Positions 7,465-17,145 of a stretch of 64,000 bases of DNA are shown here, in pieces. Position 1 is the stretch's first letter; each line of letters starts with the position of its first letter. The position numbers were made by a program, and so were the translations under genes. The notes beneath the pieces were generated by a model. That model saw nothing but the letters and a program-made list of their open reading frames with translations, was not told the origin of the DNA and ran no database searches. This DNA is from Pseudorhodoferax sp. Leaf274 (lineage in GTDB: Bacteria; Pseudomonadota; Gammaproteobacteria; Burkholderiales; Burkholderiaceae_C). The DNA lies in the NCBI RefSeq assembly GCF_001422445.1, contig NZ_LMNA01000026.1:1-64000 (forward strand), read 5' to 3'.

Positions 7465-8867
7465 GCCGTCACCCCCGCCAACTCCACCACTTTCGCCGGC
7501 ACGCCGCCGATGGACCCGGCTCCCATGCACAGCACCACATCGCCATCGCGCGCATTGCTGCGGATCGCGGCCGGCATCGCGCCGATGTCGTCCACGAACA
7601 CCGGCTCGACCTTGCCGGCCACGCGCAGCGCGCGCGCCAGCGCACGGCCGTCGGCCGCCACGATGGGCGTCTCGCCGGCGGCGTAGACCTCGGCCAGCAG
7701 CACGGCGTCGGCTTCGCCGATGACCTTCACGAAGTCTTCGAAGCAGTCGCGCGTGCGGGTGTAGCGGTGCGGCTGGAAGGCCAGCACCAGGCGCCGGCCC
7801 GGATAGGCGCCGCGCGCGGCGGCCAGCGTCACGGCCATCTCGACCGGGTGGTGGCCGTAGTCCTCGATCACGGTGTAATGGCCGCCGCCCTCGGCCGGCT
7901 GCTCGCCGTAGCTCTGGAAGCGCCGGCCCACGCCGCGGAACTCGGCCAGGGCCTTGAGCAGGGCCGCGTCCGGCACGTTGAGCTCCACCGCCACGGCAAT
8001 CGCCGACAGCGCGTTCAGCACGTTGTGGCGGCCGGCCAGGTTCAGCACCACCTGCAGATCCGGCAGCGTCACGCCGTTGCGGCGCAGCACCGTGAAGTGC
8101 ATCTGCGTGCCGACGGCGCGCACGTCCACGGCGCGCACCTGGGCCTCTTCGCCGAAGCCGTAGCTCGTGATCGGGCAGGTGACCTGGGGCACGATCTCGC
8201 GCACGGCCGCGTCGTCGGTGCACAGGATGGCCGTGCCATAGAACGGCATGCGGTGCAGGAAGTCGACGAAGGCGCCCTTGAGCCGGCCGAAGTCGTGGCC
8301 GTAGGTCTCCATGTGGTCGGCGTCGATGTTGGTCACCACCGCCATCACCGGCAGCAGGTTCAGGAACGAGGCATCGGACTCGTCGGCCTCCACCACGATG
8401 TAGTCGCCGCTGCCCAGCTTGGCATTGGCGCCCGCGCTGTTGAGCTTGCCGCCGATCACGAAGGTCGGGTCCAGCCCGGCCTCGGCCAGCACGCTGGCCA
8501 CCAGGCTGGTGGTGGTGGTCTTGCCGTGCGTGCCGGCGATGGCGATGCCCTGCTTCAGGCGCATCAGTTCGGCCAGCATCAGCGCGCGCGGCACCACCGG
8601 GATGCGCATGGCGCGGGCCTGCTGCACCTCGGGGTTGTCGGCCTGCACGGCGGTCGAGGTGACCACGGCATCGGCGCCGGCCACGTGCGCCGCATCGTGG
8701 CCGGTGAAGGTCTGGATGCCCAGGCCGGCCAGCCGGCGCAGCGTGGCGCTGTCGGACATGTCGGAGCCCGAGATCTGGTAGCCCAGGTTGCGCAGCACCT
8801 CGGCGATGCCGCTCATGCCGGCACCTCCCACGCCTACGAAATGGATATGACGGATGGCGTGCTTCAT
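7461..8867 (-). CDS. murC: UDP-N-acetylmuramate-L-alanine ligase
   Basis: First amino-acid ligase of the Mur series, adding L-Ala to UDP-MurNAc in the cytoplasm. Residues 1-20 ([20 protein letters not shown]) contain the UDP-binding glycine loop, GTHGKTTTT near residues 112-120 is the ATP loop, and EADESDASF near 172-180 is a central-domain motif. Length 468 is usual. Start and stop both overlap neighbours as ATGA (murG upstream, ddlB downstream). Confidence 0.96.
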   Translation of the reverse strand: MKHAIRHIHFVGVGGAGMSGIAEVLRNLGYQISGSDMSDSATLRRLAGLGIQTFTGHDAAHVAGADAVVTSTAVQADNPEVQQARAMRIPVVPRALMLAELMRLKQGIAIAGTHGKTTTTSLVASVLAEAGLDPTFVIGGKLNSAGANAKLGSGDYIVVEADESDASFLNLLPVMAVVTNIDADHMETYGHDFGRLKGAFVDFLHRMPFYGTAILCTDDAAVREIVPQVTCPITSYGFGEEAQVRAVDVRAVGTQMHFTVLRRNGVTLPDLQVVLNLAGRHNVLNALSAIAVAVELNVPDAALLKALAEFRGVGRRFQSYGEQPAEGGGHYTVIEDYGHHPVEMAVTLAAARGAYPGRRLVLAFQPHRYTRTRDCFEDFVKVIGEADAVLLAEVYAAGETPIVAADGRALARALRVAGKVEPVFVDDIGAMPAAIRSNARDGDVVLCMGAGSIGGVPAKVVELAGVTA

Positions 8868-9940
8868 GCGCGGGGAGCCAATGCTTCGATCTGGTCGGCG
8901 ACGCGTGCGGCCGCCTGGGGTTTTGCCAATGCGCGCGCCTGGGCCGCCATGGCCTGCAGTGCGTCGCGCGAGAGCCCTGCCAGCAGCTGCGCCAGCCGGC
9001 CCGGGTTGAGTTCGGCCTGCGGCAGGTGCATGCCGGCGCCATGGCCGGCCAGCCACTGTGCGTTGTCGCGCTGGTGCGAGGTGGTGCTCGCGATGAGCGG
9101 CACCAGCACCGCCGCCACGCCGGCCGCGCACAGTTCGCTCACGGTGATGGCGCCGGCGCGGCAGACCACCACGTCGCATTCGGCCAGGGCCTGGGCCATG
9201 TCCTCGATGAAGGGCACGGCCCGGGCGGTGACGCCGGCCTGTGCATAGGCCTGGGCCACGGCCGCGTCGTTGCCCTGGCCGCACTGGTGCAGCACCTGGG
9301 GCCGCTGGGCAGCGTCCATGGCCGCCAGCGCCTGGGGCAGGCATTCGTTGAGCACGCGCGCGCCCAGGCTGCCGCCGACGACCAGCACGCGCAGCGGGCC
9401 GCTGCGGCCGGCGAAGCGTTCGGCAGGCAGGGGCAAGGCCTCGATCTCGCGGCGCACCGGGTTGCCCGTGACCTGCGATTTCTTCACGCGCGCCACGTCC
9501 GGGCCGTCGAAGCCGAAGGCCACGGCGTCGGCCACCGGCAGCAGCGCCTTGTTGCTCATGAGCAGTGCCGCGTCGGCGTTGACGAGGGCCAGCGGCTTGC
9601 CCAGCGCAGCGGCCATCAGGCCGCCCGGGAAGCAGACATAGCCGCCCATGCCCAGCACCACGTCGGCACGGCGCCGGCGCAGGATCTGCAGGCAGGACCA
9701 GAACGCGCCGAGCATGCGCATGCCGCCGGTCAGCGTGTGCACCAGGCCCTTGCCGCGCAGGCCCGAGAAGCCGATGGTGTCCAGCGCGATGCCCGAGGGC
9801 GGCACGAGGCGGTTCTCCATGCCCGTGCGCGTGCCCAGCCAGCTGACGGTCCAGCCGCGCGATTGCAGCTCGCGCGCCACCGCCAGGCCCGGAATCACGT
9901 GCCCGCCCGTTCCCGCCGCCATGACGACCAGATGGCTCAT
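8864..9940 (-). CDS. murG: Lipid II-forming GlcNAc transferase MurG
   Basis: MurG adds GlcNAc to lipid I on the cytoplasmic membrane face to make lipid II. This is a 358-residue GT-B fold glycosyltransferase. The N-terminal glycine loop [13 protein letters not shown] is at residues 8-20, a second loop [13 protein letters not shown] near 187-199 and the donor-site [13 protein letters not shown] near 260-272. The ATG overlaps the stop of a short bridging frame (9937-10017) as ATGA, and GAAGGG lies seven bases upstream inside that segment. Confidence 0.96.
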   Translation of the reverse strand: MSHLVVMAAGTGGHVIPGLAVARELQSRGWTVSWLGTRTGMENRLVPPSGIALDTIGFSGLRGKGLVHTLTGGMRMLGAFWSCLQILRRRRADVVLGMGGYVCFPGGLMAAALGKPLALVNADAALLMSNKALLPVADAVAFGFDGPDVARVKKSQVTGNPVRREIEALPLPAERFAGRSGPLRVLVVGGSLGARVLNECLPQALAAMDAAQRPQVLHQCGQGNDAAVAQAYAQAGVTARAVPFIEDMAQALAECDVVVCRAGAITVSELCAAGVAAVLVPLIASTTSHQRDNAQWLAGHGAGMHLPQAELNPGRLAQLLAGLSRDALQAMAAQARALAKPQAAARVADQIEALAPRA

Positions 9941-10017
9941 TGAGGCACCCTTCGACCTGCGGCCTGTCCCGCCAGGCGGGAGCGAGCTTGTTTGGGGCGG
10001 CCCGGCACTGCGCTCAT
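9937..10017 (-). CDS. Bridging micro-ORF in a junction repeat (ftsW-murG)
   Basis: A 26-codon frame, beginning [14 protein letters not shown] and ending GRRVPQ, fills the 73-base gap between ftsW and murG. Its ATG overlaps the ftsW stop (ATGA) and its TGA overlaps the murG start (ATGA). GAAGGG sits just ahead of the murG ATG. The MS-x-PGRP-QAR start recurs at other junctions in this window (42005, 44924, 44989), so the segment is one copy of a dispersed repeat and not an ancestral dcw gene. It is probably translated by coupling; whether the peptide does anything is unknown. Confidence 0.5.
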   Translation of the reverse strand: MSAVPGRPKQARSRLAGQAAGRRVPQ

Positions 10018-11273
10018 AGTCCTCGCCCCCCGTGCATGAGCTGCCGGCTTTCGTAGTCCACGCGCAGCACCACCGCGATGGCCACCACGTTGAGCAGGAT
10101 GGCCGAGCCGCCGAAGCTCATGAGCGGCAGCGTGAGCCCCTTGGTGGGCAGCGCGCCCAGGTTCACGCCCATGTTGATGAAGGCCTGGAAGCCCATCCAC
10201 ACGCCGATGCCCTGGGCCACGAGGCCGGAGAACACGCGGTCCAGCGCGATGGCCTGGCGGCCGATGTGCATGATGCGGCGGATCAGCCAGTAGAACAGCG
10301 CGATCACGCAGACCACGCCGACCAGGCCGAACTCTTCGCCGATCACCGCCAGCAGGAAGTCGGTGTGCGCCTCGGGCAGCCAGTGCAGCTTCTCCACGCT
10401 GCCGCCCAGGCCGACGCCGAAGATCTCGCCGCGGCCGATGGCGATCAGCGAGTGCGAGAGCTGGTAGCCCTTGCCCAGCGCGTGCTTCTCGTCCCAGGGG
10501 TTGAGGTAGGCGAAGATCCGCTCGCGCCGCCACTCGGACGTCAGGATCATGAGGCTGAAGGCCACCAGCAGCACGGCGGCGATCAGGAAGAACATGCGCG
10601 CGTTGACGCCGCCGAGGAACAGGATGCCCATGGCGACGATGGCGATCACCATGAAGGCGCCCATGTCGGGCTCCAGCAGCAGCAGCACGCCGACCAGCGC
10701 GATCGCCACGCCCATGGGCAGCACGGCGCGCCAGAAGTTTTCCTTCACGTCCATCTTGCGGACCATGTAGGCGGCGGCATAGAACACCACCGCCAGCTTG
10801 GCCAGCTCGGACGGCTGGAAGTTCATGATGCCCACCGAGATCCAGCGGCGCGCACCGTTCACGCCCTTGCCGATGAAGGGCACCAGCACCAGCACCAGCA
10901 GCGCGACCGAGAACACGAACAGCCAGCCGGAGTACTTCTCCCAGGTCTGCATGGGCACCTGGAAGGCCAGCAGCGCGAAGACGAAGGCCACGGCGATGGC
11001 GATGGCGTGGCGGATCAGGAAGTGCGTCTGCGTGTAGTTTTTGAAGCGCGGGTTGTCCGGCATCGCGATGGAGGCCGAATACACCATCACCAGGCCCCAG
11101 GCCAGCAGCGCCACGCAGACCCACAGCAGGGCCTGGTCGAAGCCGAGCACGCGCATGGGCGTGGCACGGGTCTGCGCGTAGCCACCCGTGCCCAGGCGCA
11201 CGGGCAGCGCGTCGGCCGCGGCCTGCGGCAGGCCGCGGAACCAGTTGGGCAGGCGCAGCGACGGCAGATTCAT
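10014..11273 (-). CDS. ftsW: Septal peptidoglycan glycosyltransferase FtsW
   Basis: SEDS-family polytopic membrane protein that polymerises lipid II at the septum with FtsI. The 419-residue protein has about ten hydrophobic helices, starting with [20 protein letters not shown] near residue 49. SEDS hallmarks are visible: GARRWISVG near 139-147, FQPSELAKL near 151-159, and the C-terminal [11 protein letters not shown] near 384-394. A hydrophilic N-terminus of about 45 residues precedes the first helix. Its ATG overlaps the murD stop. Confidence 0.96.
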   Translation of the reverse strand: MNLPSLRLPNWFRGLPQAAADALPVRLGTGGYAQTRATPMRVLGFDQALLWVCVALLAWGLVMVYSASIAMPDNPRFKNYTQTHFLIRHAIAIAVAFVFALLAFQVPMQTWEKYSGWLFVFSVALLVLVLVPFIGKGVNGARRWISVGIMNFQPSELAKLAVVFYAAAYMVRKMDVKENFWRAVLPMGVAIALVGVLLLLEPDMGAFMVIAIVAMGILFLGGVNARMFFLIAAVLLVAFSLMILTSEWRRERIFAYLNPWDEKHALGKGYQLSHSLIAIGRGEIFGVGLGGSVEKLHWLPEAHTDFLLAVIGEEFGLVGVVCVIALFYWLIRRIMHIGRQAIALDRVFSGLVAQGIGVWMGFQAFINMGVNLGALPTKGLTLPLMSFGGSAILLNVVAIAVVLRVDYESRQLMHGGRGL

Positions 11274-13084
11274 GGCGATCCTTCCATGGCGACGCCCGCG
11301 GCGTCGGCCAGCACGCCCACCGCGGCGCGGAAGACCTCGGCGCGGTGCTCGTAGTTGCGGAACATGTCGAAGCTGGCACAGGCCGGCGACATGAGCACGG
11401 CATCGCCCGGCTGGGCGCGCCCGGCGGCCAGGCGCACGGCCTCGTCCATCGCGCCGGCATCGTGCAGCGCCACGCCGGCGTCGGCCAGGGCGGCGCGGAT
11501 CAGCGGCGCGTCGCGGCCGATCAGCACCACCGCGCGCGCGAAGGCGGCCACGGGCGCGGCCAGCGGCGCGAAGTCCTGGCCCTTGCCCTCGCCGCCCAGG
11601 ATCAGCACCACGCGGCGCTCGGCCCCCAGCCCGTTCAGCGCGGCCACGGTGGCGCCCACGTTGGTGCCCTTGCTGTCGTCGAAGTATTCGACGTCCTCGA
11701 CGATGGCGATGGGCTCCACGCGGTGCGGTTCGCCGCGGTACTCGCGCAGGCCGTAGAGCATGGGCGCCAGCGCGCAGCCCGCGGCATTGGCCAGCGCCAG
11801 CGCGGCCAGCGCGTTGGTGGCGTTGTGGCGGCCGCGGATGCGCAGCGCGTCGGCCGGCATCAGGCGCTGCAGCGTCAGCTCCTCGGGTGCCTCGGAGCGG
11901 CGCCGCTTCAGGCCATCACTCTCGCGCGCACGCACCAGCCAGGCCATGCCGTTGACCACCTCCAGGCCCCAGTCGCCCGGGCGCTGCGGCAGCTCGGCGC
12001 CGAAGCTCTGGTAGTCGCGCGGCACGGGCTTGGCCTTGGAGCCCTTGGCGGCCCGGAGGGCGGCGCCGGGCCGCCCCAAGCCGCCCTGCTCCCCTCGGGA
12101 GACGGACCGGGCGGAGCCCGGGCCTGGGGGCTGAGCGTTCTGCAGCAGGTCCATCACCAGCGCGTCGTCGCGGTTGAGCAGCATCAGCGTGTGCGCGCCG
12201 AAGATGCGCGCCTTGGCCTGCACATAGGCGGCCATGCTGCCGTGCCAGTCCAGGTGGTCCTGCGTGAGGTTGAGCACGGTCGCGGCCGTGGGCTCGAACT
12301 GGCTGGAGGCATCGAGCTGGAAGCTGGACAGTTCCAGCACCCAGACCTGGGGCAGGTCGTCGGCCGCGAGGCGTGCGGCCAGCGTGTCCAGCAGCGTGGG
12401 ACCGATGTTGCCGGCCACGGCCACGCTCTTGCCGGCGCGCTCGACCAGCTGGCCCGTCAGCGAGGTCACGGTGGTCTTGCCGTTGGTGCCGGTGATGGCC
12501 AGCACGGCCGGGCGGTAGCCGGTCTCGACGGGCGGCGGCGCGATGGGCGGCAGGCTGGCGTCGTCGTCGTCGGCCGGCACGGGCGCGGCCGGCGGCGGGG
12601 CCGATTCAGAAGGCGCGGTGTCGTCGGACGGCTCGGCGTGGATGGGGTCCGTTGCCTGCGCGGGCTCGGGCTCCTGCTGCGCCGGAGCCTCTTCGGCCTC
12701 GGCCTCGGTTTCGGCCTGGGCTTCGGCGGGTACGTCTGCGTCGCGCAGGTCCTTGATCGCCTGCGCGAACAGGTCGAGCTCGCCGCCGACGAACAGGCCG
12801 ATGGCGCGCGCGGCGTCCAGCACCGGCGCCAGCTGCGCGGGCGACAGGCCCGGCGAGCGGTAGACGGCGCGCACGTCCTGGCCCTCGACCAGCGCGGCGC
12901 CGAAGGCCCCGGCGACGAAGCGCACCTGCGGCAGCTCGGCCTGCAGCTGGGCCAGCTGCGGCGGCGTTTCGCGCGTGTCGGCCACGGTCACGCGTGCGCC
13001 ATGCGCGGCGCACCAACGCGCCATCGCCAGGCCGGACGCACCCAGGCCCAGGATCAGCACGGAGAGGTCTTGCAGGTGCTTCAT
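11270..13084 (-). CDS. murD: UDP-N-acetylmuramoyl-L-alanine-D-glutamate ligase, enlarged
   Basis: Adds D-glutamate to UDP-MurNAc-L-Ala. The ATP loop GTNGKTT is at residues 199-205, the central motif ELSSFQLD near 251-258, [11 protein letters not shown] near 272-282, and the C-terminal SKGTNVGAT and SPACASFD motifs are intact. At 604 residues it is about 160 longer than E. coli MurD (438). Two insertions explain this: residues about 114-189, an acidic Ala/Glu/Pro-rich stretch between the UDP-binding and ATPase domains, and residues about 318-352, which correspond to a dispersed nucleotide repeat read in frame. All catalytic motifs persist, so the enzyme is probably active. ATGA overlaps join it to mraY and ftsW. 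Confidence 0.94.
   Translation of the reverse strand: MKHLQDLSVLILGLGASGLAMARWCAAHGARVTVADTRETPPQLAQLQAELPQVRFVAGAFGAALVEGQDVRAVYRSPGLSPAQLAPVLDAARAIGLFVGGELDLFAQAIKDLRDADVPAEAQAETEAEAEEAPAQQEPEPAQATDPIHAEPSDDTAPSESAPPPAAPVPADDDDASLPPIAPPPVETGYRPAVLAITGTNGKTTVTSLTGQLVERAGKSVAVAGNIGPTLLDTLAARLAADDLPQVWVLELSSFQLDASSQFEPTAATVLNLTQDHLDWHGSMAAYVQAKARIFGAHTLMLLNRDDALVMDLLQNAQPPGPGSARSVSRGEQGGLGRPGAALRAAKGSKAKPVPRDYQSFGAELPQRPGDWGLEVVNGMAWLVRARESDGLKRRRSEAPEELTLQRLMPADALRIRGRHNATNALAALALANAAGCALAPMLYGLREYRGEPHRVEPIAIVEDVEYFDDSKGTNVGATVAALNGLGAERRVVLILGGEGKGQDFAPLAAPVAAFARAVVLIGRDAPLIRAALADAGVALHDAGAMDEAVRLAAGRAQPGDAVLMSPACASFDMFRNYEHRAEVFRAAVGVLADAAGVAMEGSP
12029..12135. repeat. Junction-type repeat inserted in frame inside murD
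   Basis: The plus strand here reads GGCGCCGGGCCGCCCCAAGC followed by CCTCGGGAG, matching the core of the repeats at gene junctions elsewhere in the window, in inverted orientation relative to murD. It encodes a Gly/Arg/Ala-rich stretch with no homology to MurD, between the central ATPase domain and the rest of the protein. The boundaries are approximate, taken from where MurD-like sequence stops and resumes. Confidence 0.55.
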
Positions 13085-14259
13085 CGAAGTTTCAGCGTGG
13101 ACAGGCCGATGAGGCACAAGAGCATGGTCACGATCCAGAAGCGCACGACGACCTGCGTCTCCTTCCAGCCGCTCTTCTCGAAGTGGTGGTGCAGCGGCGC
13201 CATCTTGAGGATGCGCCGGCCCTGCCCGTACTTCCTCTTGGTGTACTTGAACCAGCTGACCTGGATGATCACGGACAGCGCCTCGACCACGAAGATGCCG
13301 CCCATGATGGCCAGCACGATCTCCTGGCGCACGATCACCGCGATGGTGCCCAGCGCGCCGCCCAGCGCCAGCGCGCCCACGTCGCCCATGAAGACCTGGG
13401 CCGGGTGCGCGTTGAACCACAGGAAGGCCAGGCCCGCACCGGACATGGCCGCGCAGAAGATCATGAGCTCGCCCGCGCCCGGGATGTTGGGCAGCAGCAG
13501 GTACTTGGCGAACACGGCGTTGCCGGTGACGTAGCAAAAGAGGCCCAGCGCCGCGCCCACCAGGATCACCGGCATGATGGCCAGGCCGTCCAGCCCGTCG
13601 GTCAGGTTCACCGCGTTGGAGGCGCCGACGATGACCAGGTAGGTCAGGACCACGAAGCCCAGCACGCCGAGCGGGTAGCTGACTTCCTTGAAGAACGGCA
13701 CCTGCAGGCCGGCCTTGGGCGGCAGGTTCAGGTCGAAGCCGGACTGCACCCAGGCCGTGAACAGCTCGAACACGCGCTGGTTGGAGCTCTCCGAGATCGA
13801 GAACACCAGGTAGACCGCCGCCACCAGGCCGATCAGCGACTGCCACAGGTACTTCTCGCGCGAGCGCATGCCCTCGGGGTCCTTGCGGACCACCTTGCGC
13901 CAGTCGTCGACCCAGCCGATCGCACCGAAGCCGAAGGTGACCAGCATCACGATCCAGACGAAGCGGTTGGACAGGTCGAACCAGAGCAGCGTGGACAGTG
14001 CGATGGACAGGAGGATCAGCACGCCGCCCATGGTCGGCGTGCCGCTCTTGGCCAGGTGCGCCTCGATGCCGTAGCCGCGGATCGGCTGGCCGATCTTGAG
14101 TTCGCGCAGCTTGCGGATCACGACCGGGCCCATGCCGATGCCGATCACCAGTGCCGTCATGGCGGCCATCACGGCGCGGAAGGTGATGTACTGGAACACG
14201 CGCAGGAAGCTCAGTTCCGGCGACAGCGTCTGCAGCCATTGGGCCAGGCTAAGCAGCAT
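13081..14259 (-). CDS. mraY: Phospho-MurNAc-pentapeptide transferase MraY
   Basis: Polytopic inner-membrane enzyme that transfers phospho-MurNAc-pentapeptide to undecaprenyl phosphate, giving lipid I. The 392-residue protein shows family motifs: KSGTPTMGG near residues 70-78, DDWRK near 117-121 (the aspartate pair), [13 protein letters not shown] near 215-227 and the C-terminal [13 protein letters not shown] near 351-363. Length is normal for betaproteobacteria. It overlaps the murF end by 11 bases and the murD start by ATGA. Confidence 0.97.
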   Translation of the reverse strand: MLLSLAQWLQTLSPELSFLRVFQYITFRAVMAAMTALVIGIGMGPVVIRKLRELKIGQPIRGYGIEAHLAKSGTPTMGGVLILLSIALSTLLWFDLSNRFVWIVMLVTFGFGAIGWVDDWRKVVRKDPEGMRSREKYLWQSLIGLVAAVYLVFSISESSNQRVFELFTAWVQSGFDLNLPPKAGLQVPFFKEVSYPLGVLGFVVLTYLVIVGASNAVNLTDGLDGLAIMPVILVGAALGLFCYVTGNAVFAKYLLLPNIPGAGELMIFCAAMSGAGLAFLWFNAHPAQVFMGDVGALALGGALGTIAVIVRQEIVLAIMGGIFVVEALSVIIQVSWFKYTKRKYGQGRRILKMAPLHHHFEKSGWKETQVVVRFWIVTMLLCLIGLSTLKLR

Positions 14260-15628
14260 GGATGCCCTCCTGCTGCAGTGCCCCGACCACGCGCTCCATC
14301 TTCATGAAGCGCGAACCCTTGACCAGCACGCTGGCCAGCTCAGGCTGCAGCGCACGCGCCGCGCCGATCAGCGACTGCACGTCGTCGAAATGCCGCGCAC
14401 CGGCGCCGAAGGCGGCCACCGCGCCAGCGCTCTGCGCACCCAGCGCGAACAGGTGCTCGATGCCGGCCGCGCGCGCCTGGGCGCCGGCCTCGGCGTGGAA
14501 TTGTGGGCCGGCGTCGCCGACCTCGCCCATGTCGCCCAGCACCAGGAGGCGCGGGCCCGGCAACGCGGCCAGCACGGCGATGGCTGCGGCCACGGAATCG
14601 GGGTTGGCGTTGTAGCTGTCGTCCACCAGCGTGCGGCCTGCGGCCAGCGCGAGCGCACGCGAGCGGCCCTTGACCGGCTCGAACGCGGCCAGCCCGGCGG
14701 CGATGGAGGCGATGGGCACGCCCGCCGCCAGCGCGCAGGCCGTGGCGGCCAGCGCGTTCTGCACGTTGTGCCGGCCTGCGATGCGCAGGCGCAACGCGAA
14801 GCCGCCCTGCGGCGTGTGCACGCGCACCTGCCAGGCGCTGTCGGACCAGCGCGGCTCGTCCGCGCGGACCTGCGCATCCGGGGCCAGCCCGAAGGTGATG
14901 ACGCGGCGCGCGCCGGCCATCTCGCGCCACAGCGGCAGGTAGGTGTCGCCGGCGGGCAGCACGGCGGTGCCGGTGGGCGGCAACGCGGCGATCACGCTGC
15001 CGTTCTCGCGCGCCACGGCCTCGATGGTGGCCATGAACTCCATGTGCTCGCGCTGGGCGTTGTTGACCACGGCCACGGTGGGTTGGGCGATGGCGGCCAG
15101 CTGGGCGATCTCGCCCGGGTGGTTCATGCCGAGCTCGACCACGCCCAGCCGGTGGCCGGCGCGCAGGCGCAGCAGCGTGAGCGGCAGGCCGATGTCGTTG
15201 TTGAGGTTGCCCTGGGTCGCGAAGGCGGCATCGCCGGCGGCCGCGCGCAGGATGGCCGCGACCATCTGCGTCACCGTGGTCTTGCCGTTGCTGCCGGTCA
15301 CGGCCACCAGCGGCAGCATGAACTGGGCGCGCCAGCCGCGCGCCAGCTGGCCCAGCGCGGCGATGGTGTCGTCCACCTCGATGCAGGGCAGGCCATGCGC
15401 CGCGAAGCCGCCGCTGGCGCCGCGCAGGCACAGCGCGGCCGTGGCGCCGCAGGCCCTGGCCTGGGCGAGCATGTCGTTGGCATCGAAACGCTCGCCGCGG
15501 ATGGCGACGAACAGGTCGCCCGCGGCCAGCGTGCGCGTGTCGCTGTGCACGCGGGCGCAGCGCACGGCGCCGTCGCCATGCAGCTGGCCGCCGGGAATCC
15601 AGGCCAGGGCCTGGCGCAGGTTCAGCAT
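14249..15628 (-). CDS. murF: UDP-MurNAc-tripeptide D-alanyl-D-alanine ligase
   Basis: Last cytoplasmic Mur ligase, attaching D-Ala-D-Ala. The 459-residue protein carries the ATP loop [12 protein letters not shown] near residues 111-122, [12 protein letters not shown] near 160-171 and the C-terminal [10 protein letters not shown] near 335-344. ATG 15628 overlaps the murE stop by seven bases, which argues for this start, and the stop lies inside mraY. Confidence 0.96.
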   Translation of the reverse strand: MLNLRQALAWIPGGQLHGDGAVRCARVHSDTRTLAAGDLFVAIRGERFDANDMLAQARACGATAALCLRGASGGFAAHGLPCIEVDDTIAALGQLARGWRAQFMLPLVAVTGSNGKTTVTQMVAAILRAAAGDAAFATQGNLNNDIGLPLTLLRLRAGHRLGVVELGMNHPGEIAQLAAIAQPTVAVVNNAQREHMEFMATIEAVARENGSVIAALPPTGTAVLPAGDTYLPLWREMAGARRVITFGLAPDAQVRADEPRWSDSAWQVRVHTPQGGFALRLRIAGRHNVQNALAATACALAAGVPIASIAAGLAAFEPVKGRSRALALAAGRTLVDDSYNANPDSVAAAIAVLAALPGPRLLVLGDMGEVGDAGPQFHAEAGAQARAAGIEHLFALGAQSAGAVAAFGAGARHFDDVQSLIGAARALQPELASVLVKGSRFMKMERVVGALQQEGIHAA

Positions 15629-17145
15629 GCGGCACCTCCGGCAGCCACCGGGGCGCGGGCCGCCAGCGCGGCCTCGGCCTGCTCGCGGTCGGAGAACGGC
15701 AGCTTGGCGCCGGCGATTTCCTGGGTGGTCTCGTGGCCCTTGCCAGCCAGCAGCACCACGTCGTGGGCGGCGGCCTGGGCCAGGGTCTCGGCGATGGCGC
15801 GCGCGCGGTCGGCCTGCACACGCGCTTCGCGACGGTGGGCCAGGCCCGCAAGGATCTGCTCGATGATGCTCTCCGGGGTTTCCTGCCGGGGGTTGTCGCT
15901 GGTCACGACCACGCAGTCGGCGGCGCGCTCGGCCACGGCGGCCATGAGCGGGCGCTTGCCGGCATCGCGGTTGCCGCCGCAACCGAACACGCACCACAGC
16001 CGGCCGCCTCTGGCCTGGGCCAGCGGGCGCAGGGCGTGCAGCGCCTGTTCGAGTGCGTCGGGCGTGTGGGCGTAGTCGATGGCCACCAGGGGCTGGCCGT
16101 CCGGCGCGATGCGCTCCATGCGGCCCGGCACCGGCAGCAGCGCGGCGCAGGCCGCAACCGCCGCCGGCAGCGCGAAGCCCAGCGCGCGCAGCGCGGCGAT
16201 GACGCCCAGCAGGTTGTTGACGTTGTACTGGCCGATCAGCGGCGTGGCCAGGCGGGCGCTTTCGGCGCCTTCGCGGACCGTGAAGGCCAGGCCGCCGGCC
16301 TCGTAGCCGATGTCGGTGGCGGCCAGGCGCGCGGCGCCCTGCGCCGACACGGTCCACAGGTCCAGCGCGCCGGACGCCAACTGGTCAGCCAGGCCACGGC
16401 CGTAGGGGTCGTCGACGTTGACGACCGCGGCCTGCAGCCCGGGCCAGGCGAACAGCGCGGCCTTGGCCTGCCAGTAGGCGGCCATGCTGCCGTGGTAGTC
16501 CAGGTGGTCCTGGGTGAAGTTCGTGAAGATGGCCAGGCGGATGTGCGTGCCGTCCAGCCGTCGCTCGGCGATGCCGATCGACGAAGCCTCGATGGCGCAG
16601 GCCGACAGGCCCGTGTCCACGAACTGGCGCAGCCGCGCCTGCAGCAGCACCGGGTCGGGCGTGGTCATGCCGGTGGACACCACGGCCGGCGGCACGCCCG
16701 TGCCCAGCGTGCCGACCACGGCGCAGCCGCGCGGCGCGATGCCGGCCGCCTGCTGCGCCTGCGTGAGGGCCTGGGCCAGCCACCAGGCGGTGGAGGTCTT
16801 GCCATTGGTGCCGGTCACGGCCAGCAGGTCGAGCGAGCGCGAAGGCTGTTCGTAGTAGGCCGCGGCGATCGGGCCGGAACCGGCCTTCAGGCCCTCGAAC
16901 GCGGCCACGGCATCGCCGGTGAACCCATAGGCCTCGCTGCCCTCGCGCTCGACCAGGCAGGCCGCCGCGCCCTGGGCCAGGGCCTGCGGCACGAAGCGCC
17001 GGCCGTCCGTGGCGGCGCCCGGCCAGGCGATGAAGCCGTCGCCCGGGCCGACCTGTCGGCTGTCGGTGTGCAGCACGCCCGTGACGCGGCCACGCAGCCA
17101 GGCTGCGCAGTCCTGCACGGTGGCGATGCTGGCCGGCACATGCAT
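15622..17145 (-). CDS. murE: UDP-MurNAc-dipeptide meso-diaminopimelate ligase
   Basis: Adds the third residue of the stem peptide. The ATP loop TGTNGKTST is near residues 111-119, and the DNPRQE motif near 412-417 is the signature of meso-diaminopimelate (not lysine) specificity, which fits with dapF being nearby. The 507-residue length is normal. ATG 17145 overlaps the ftsI stop as TGATG. The first residues MHVPASIATVQD follow directly from that overlap. Confidence 0.96.
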   Translation of the reverse strand: MHVPASIATVQDCAAWLRGRVTGVLHTDSRQVGPGDGFIAWPGAATDGRRFVPQALAQGAAACLVEREGSEAYGFTGDAVAAFEGLKAGSGPIAAAYYEQPSRSLDLLAVTGTNGKTSTAWWLAQALTQAQQAAGIAPRGCAVVGTLGTGVPPAVVSTGMTTPDPVLLQARLRQFVDTGLSACAIEASSIGIAERRLDGTHIRLAIFTNFTQDHLDYHGSMAAYWQAKAALFAWPGLQAAVVNVDDPYGRGLADQLASGALDLWTVSAQGAARLAATDIGYEAGGLAFTVREGAESARLATPLIGQYNVNNLLGVIAALRALGFALPAAVAACAALLPVPGRMERIAPDGQPLVAIDYAHTPDALEQALHALRPLAQARGGRLWCVFGCGGNRDAGKRPLMAAVAERAADCVVVTSDNPRQETPESIIEQILAGLAHRREARVQADRARAIAETLAQAAAHDVVLLAGKGHETTQEIAGAKLPFSDREQAEAALAARAPVAAGGAAC

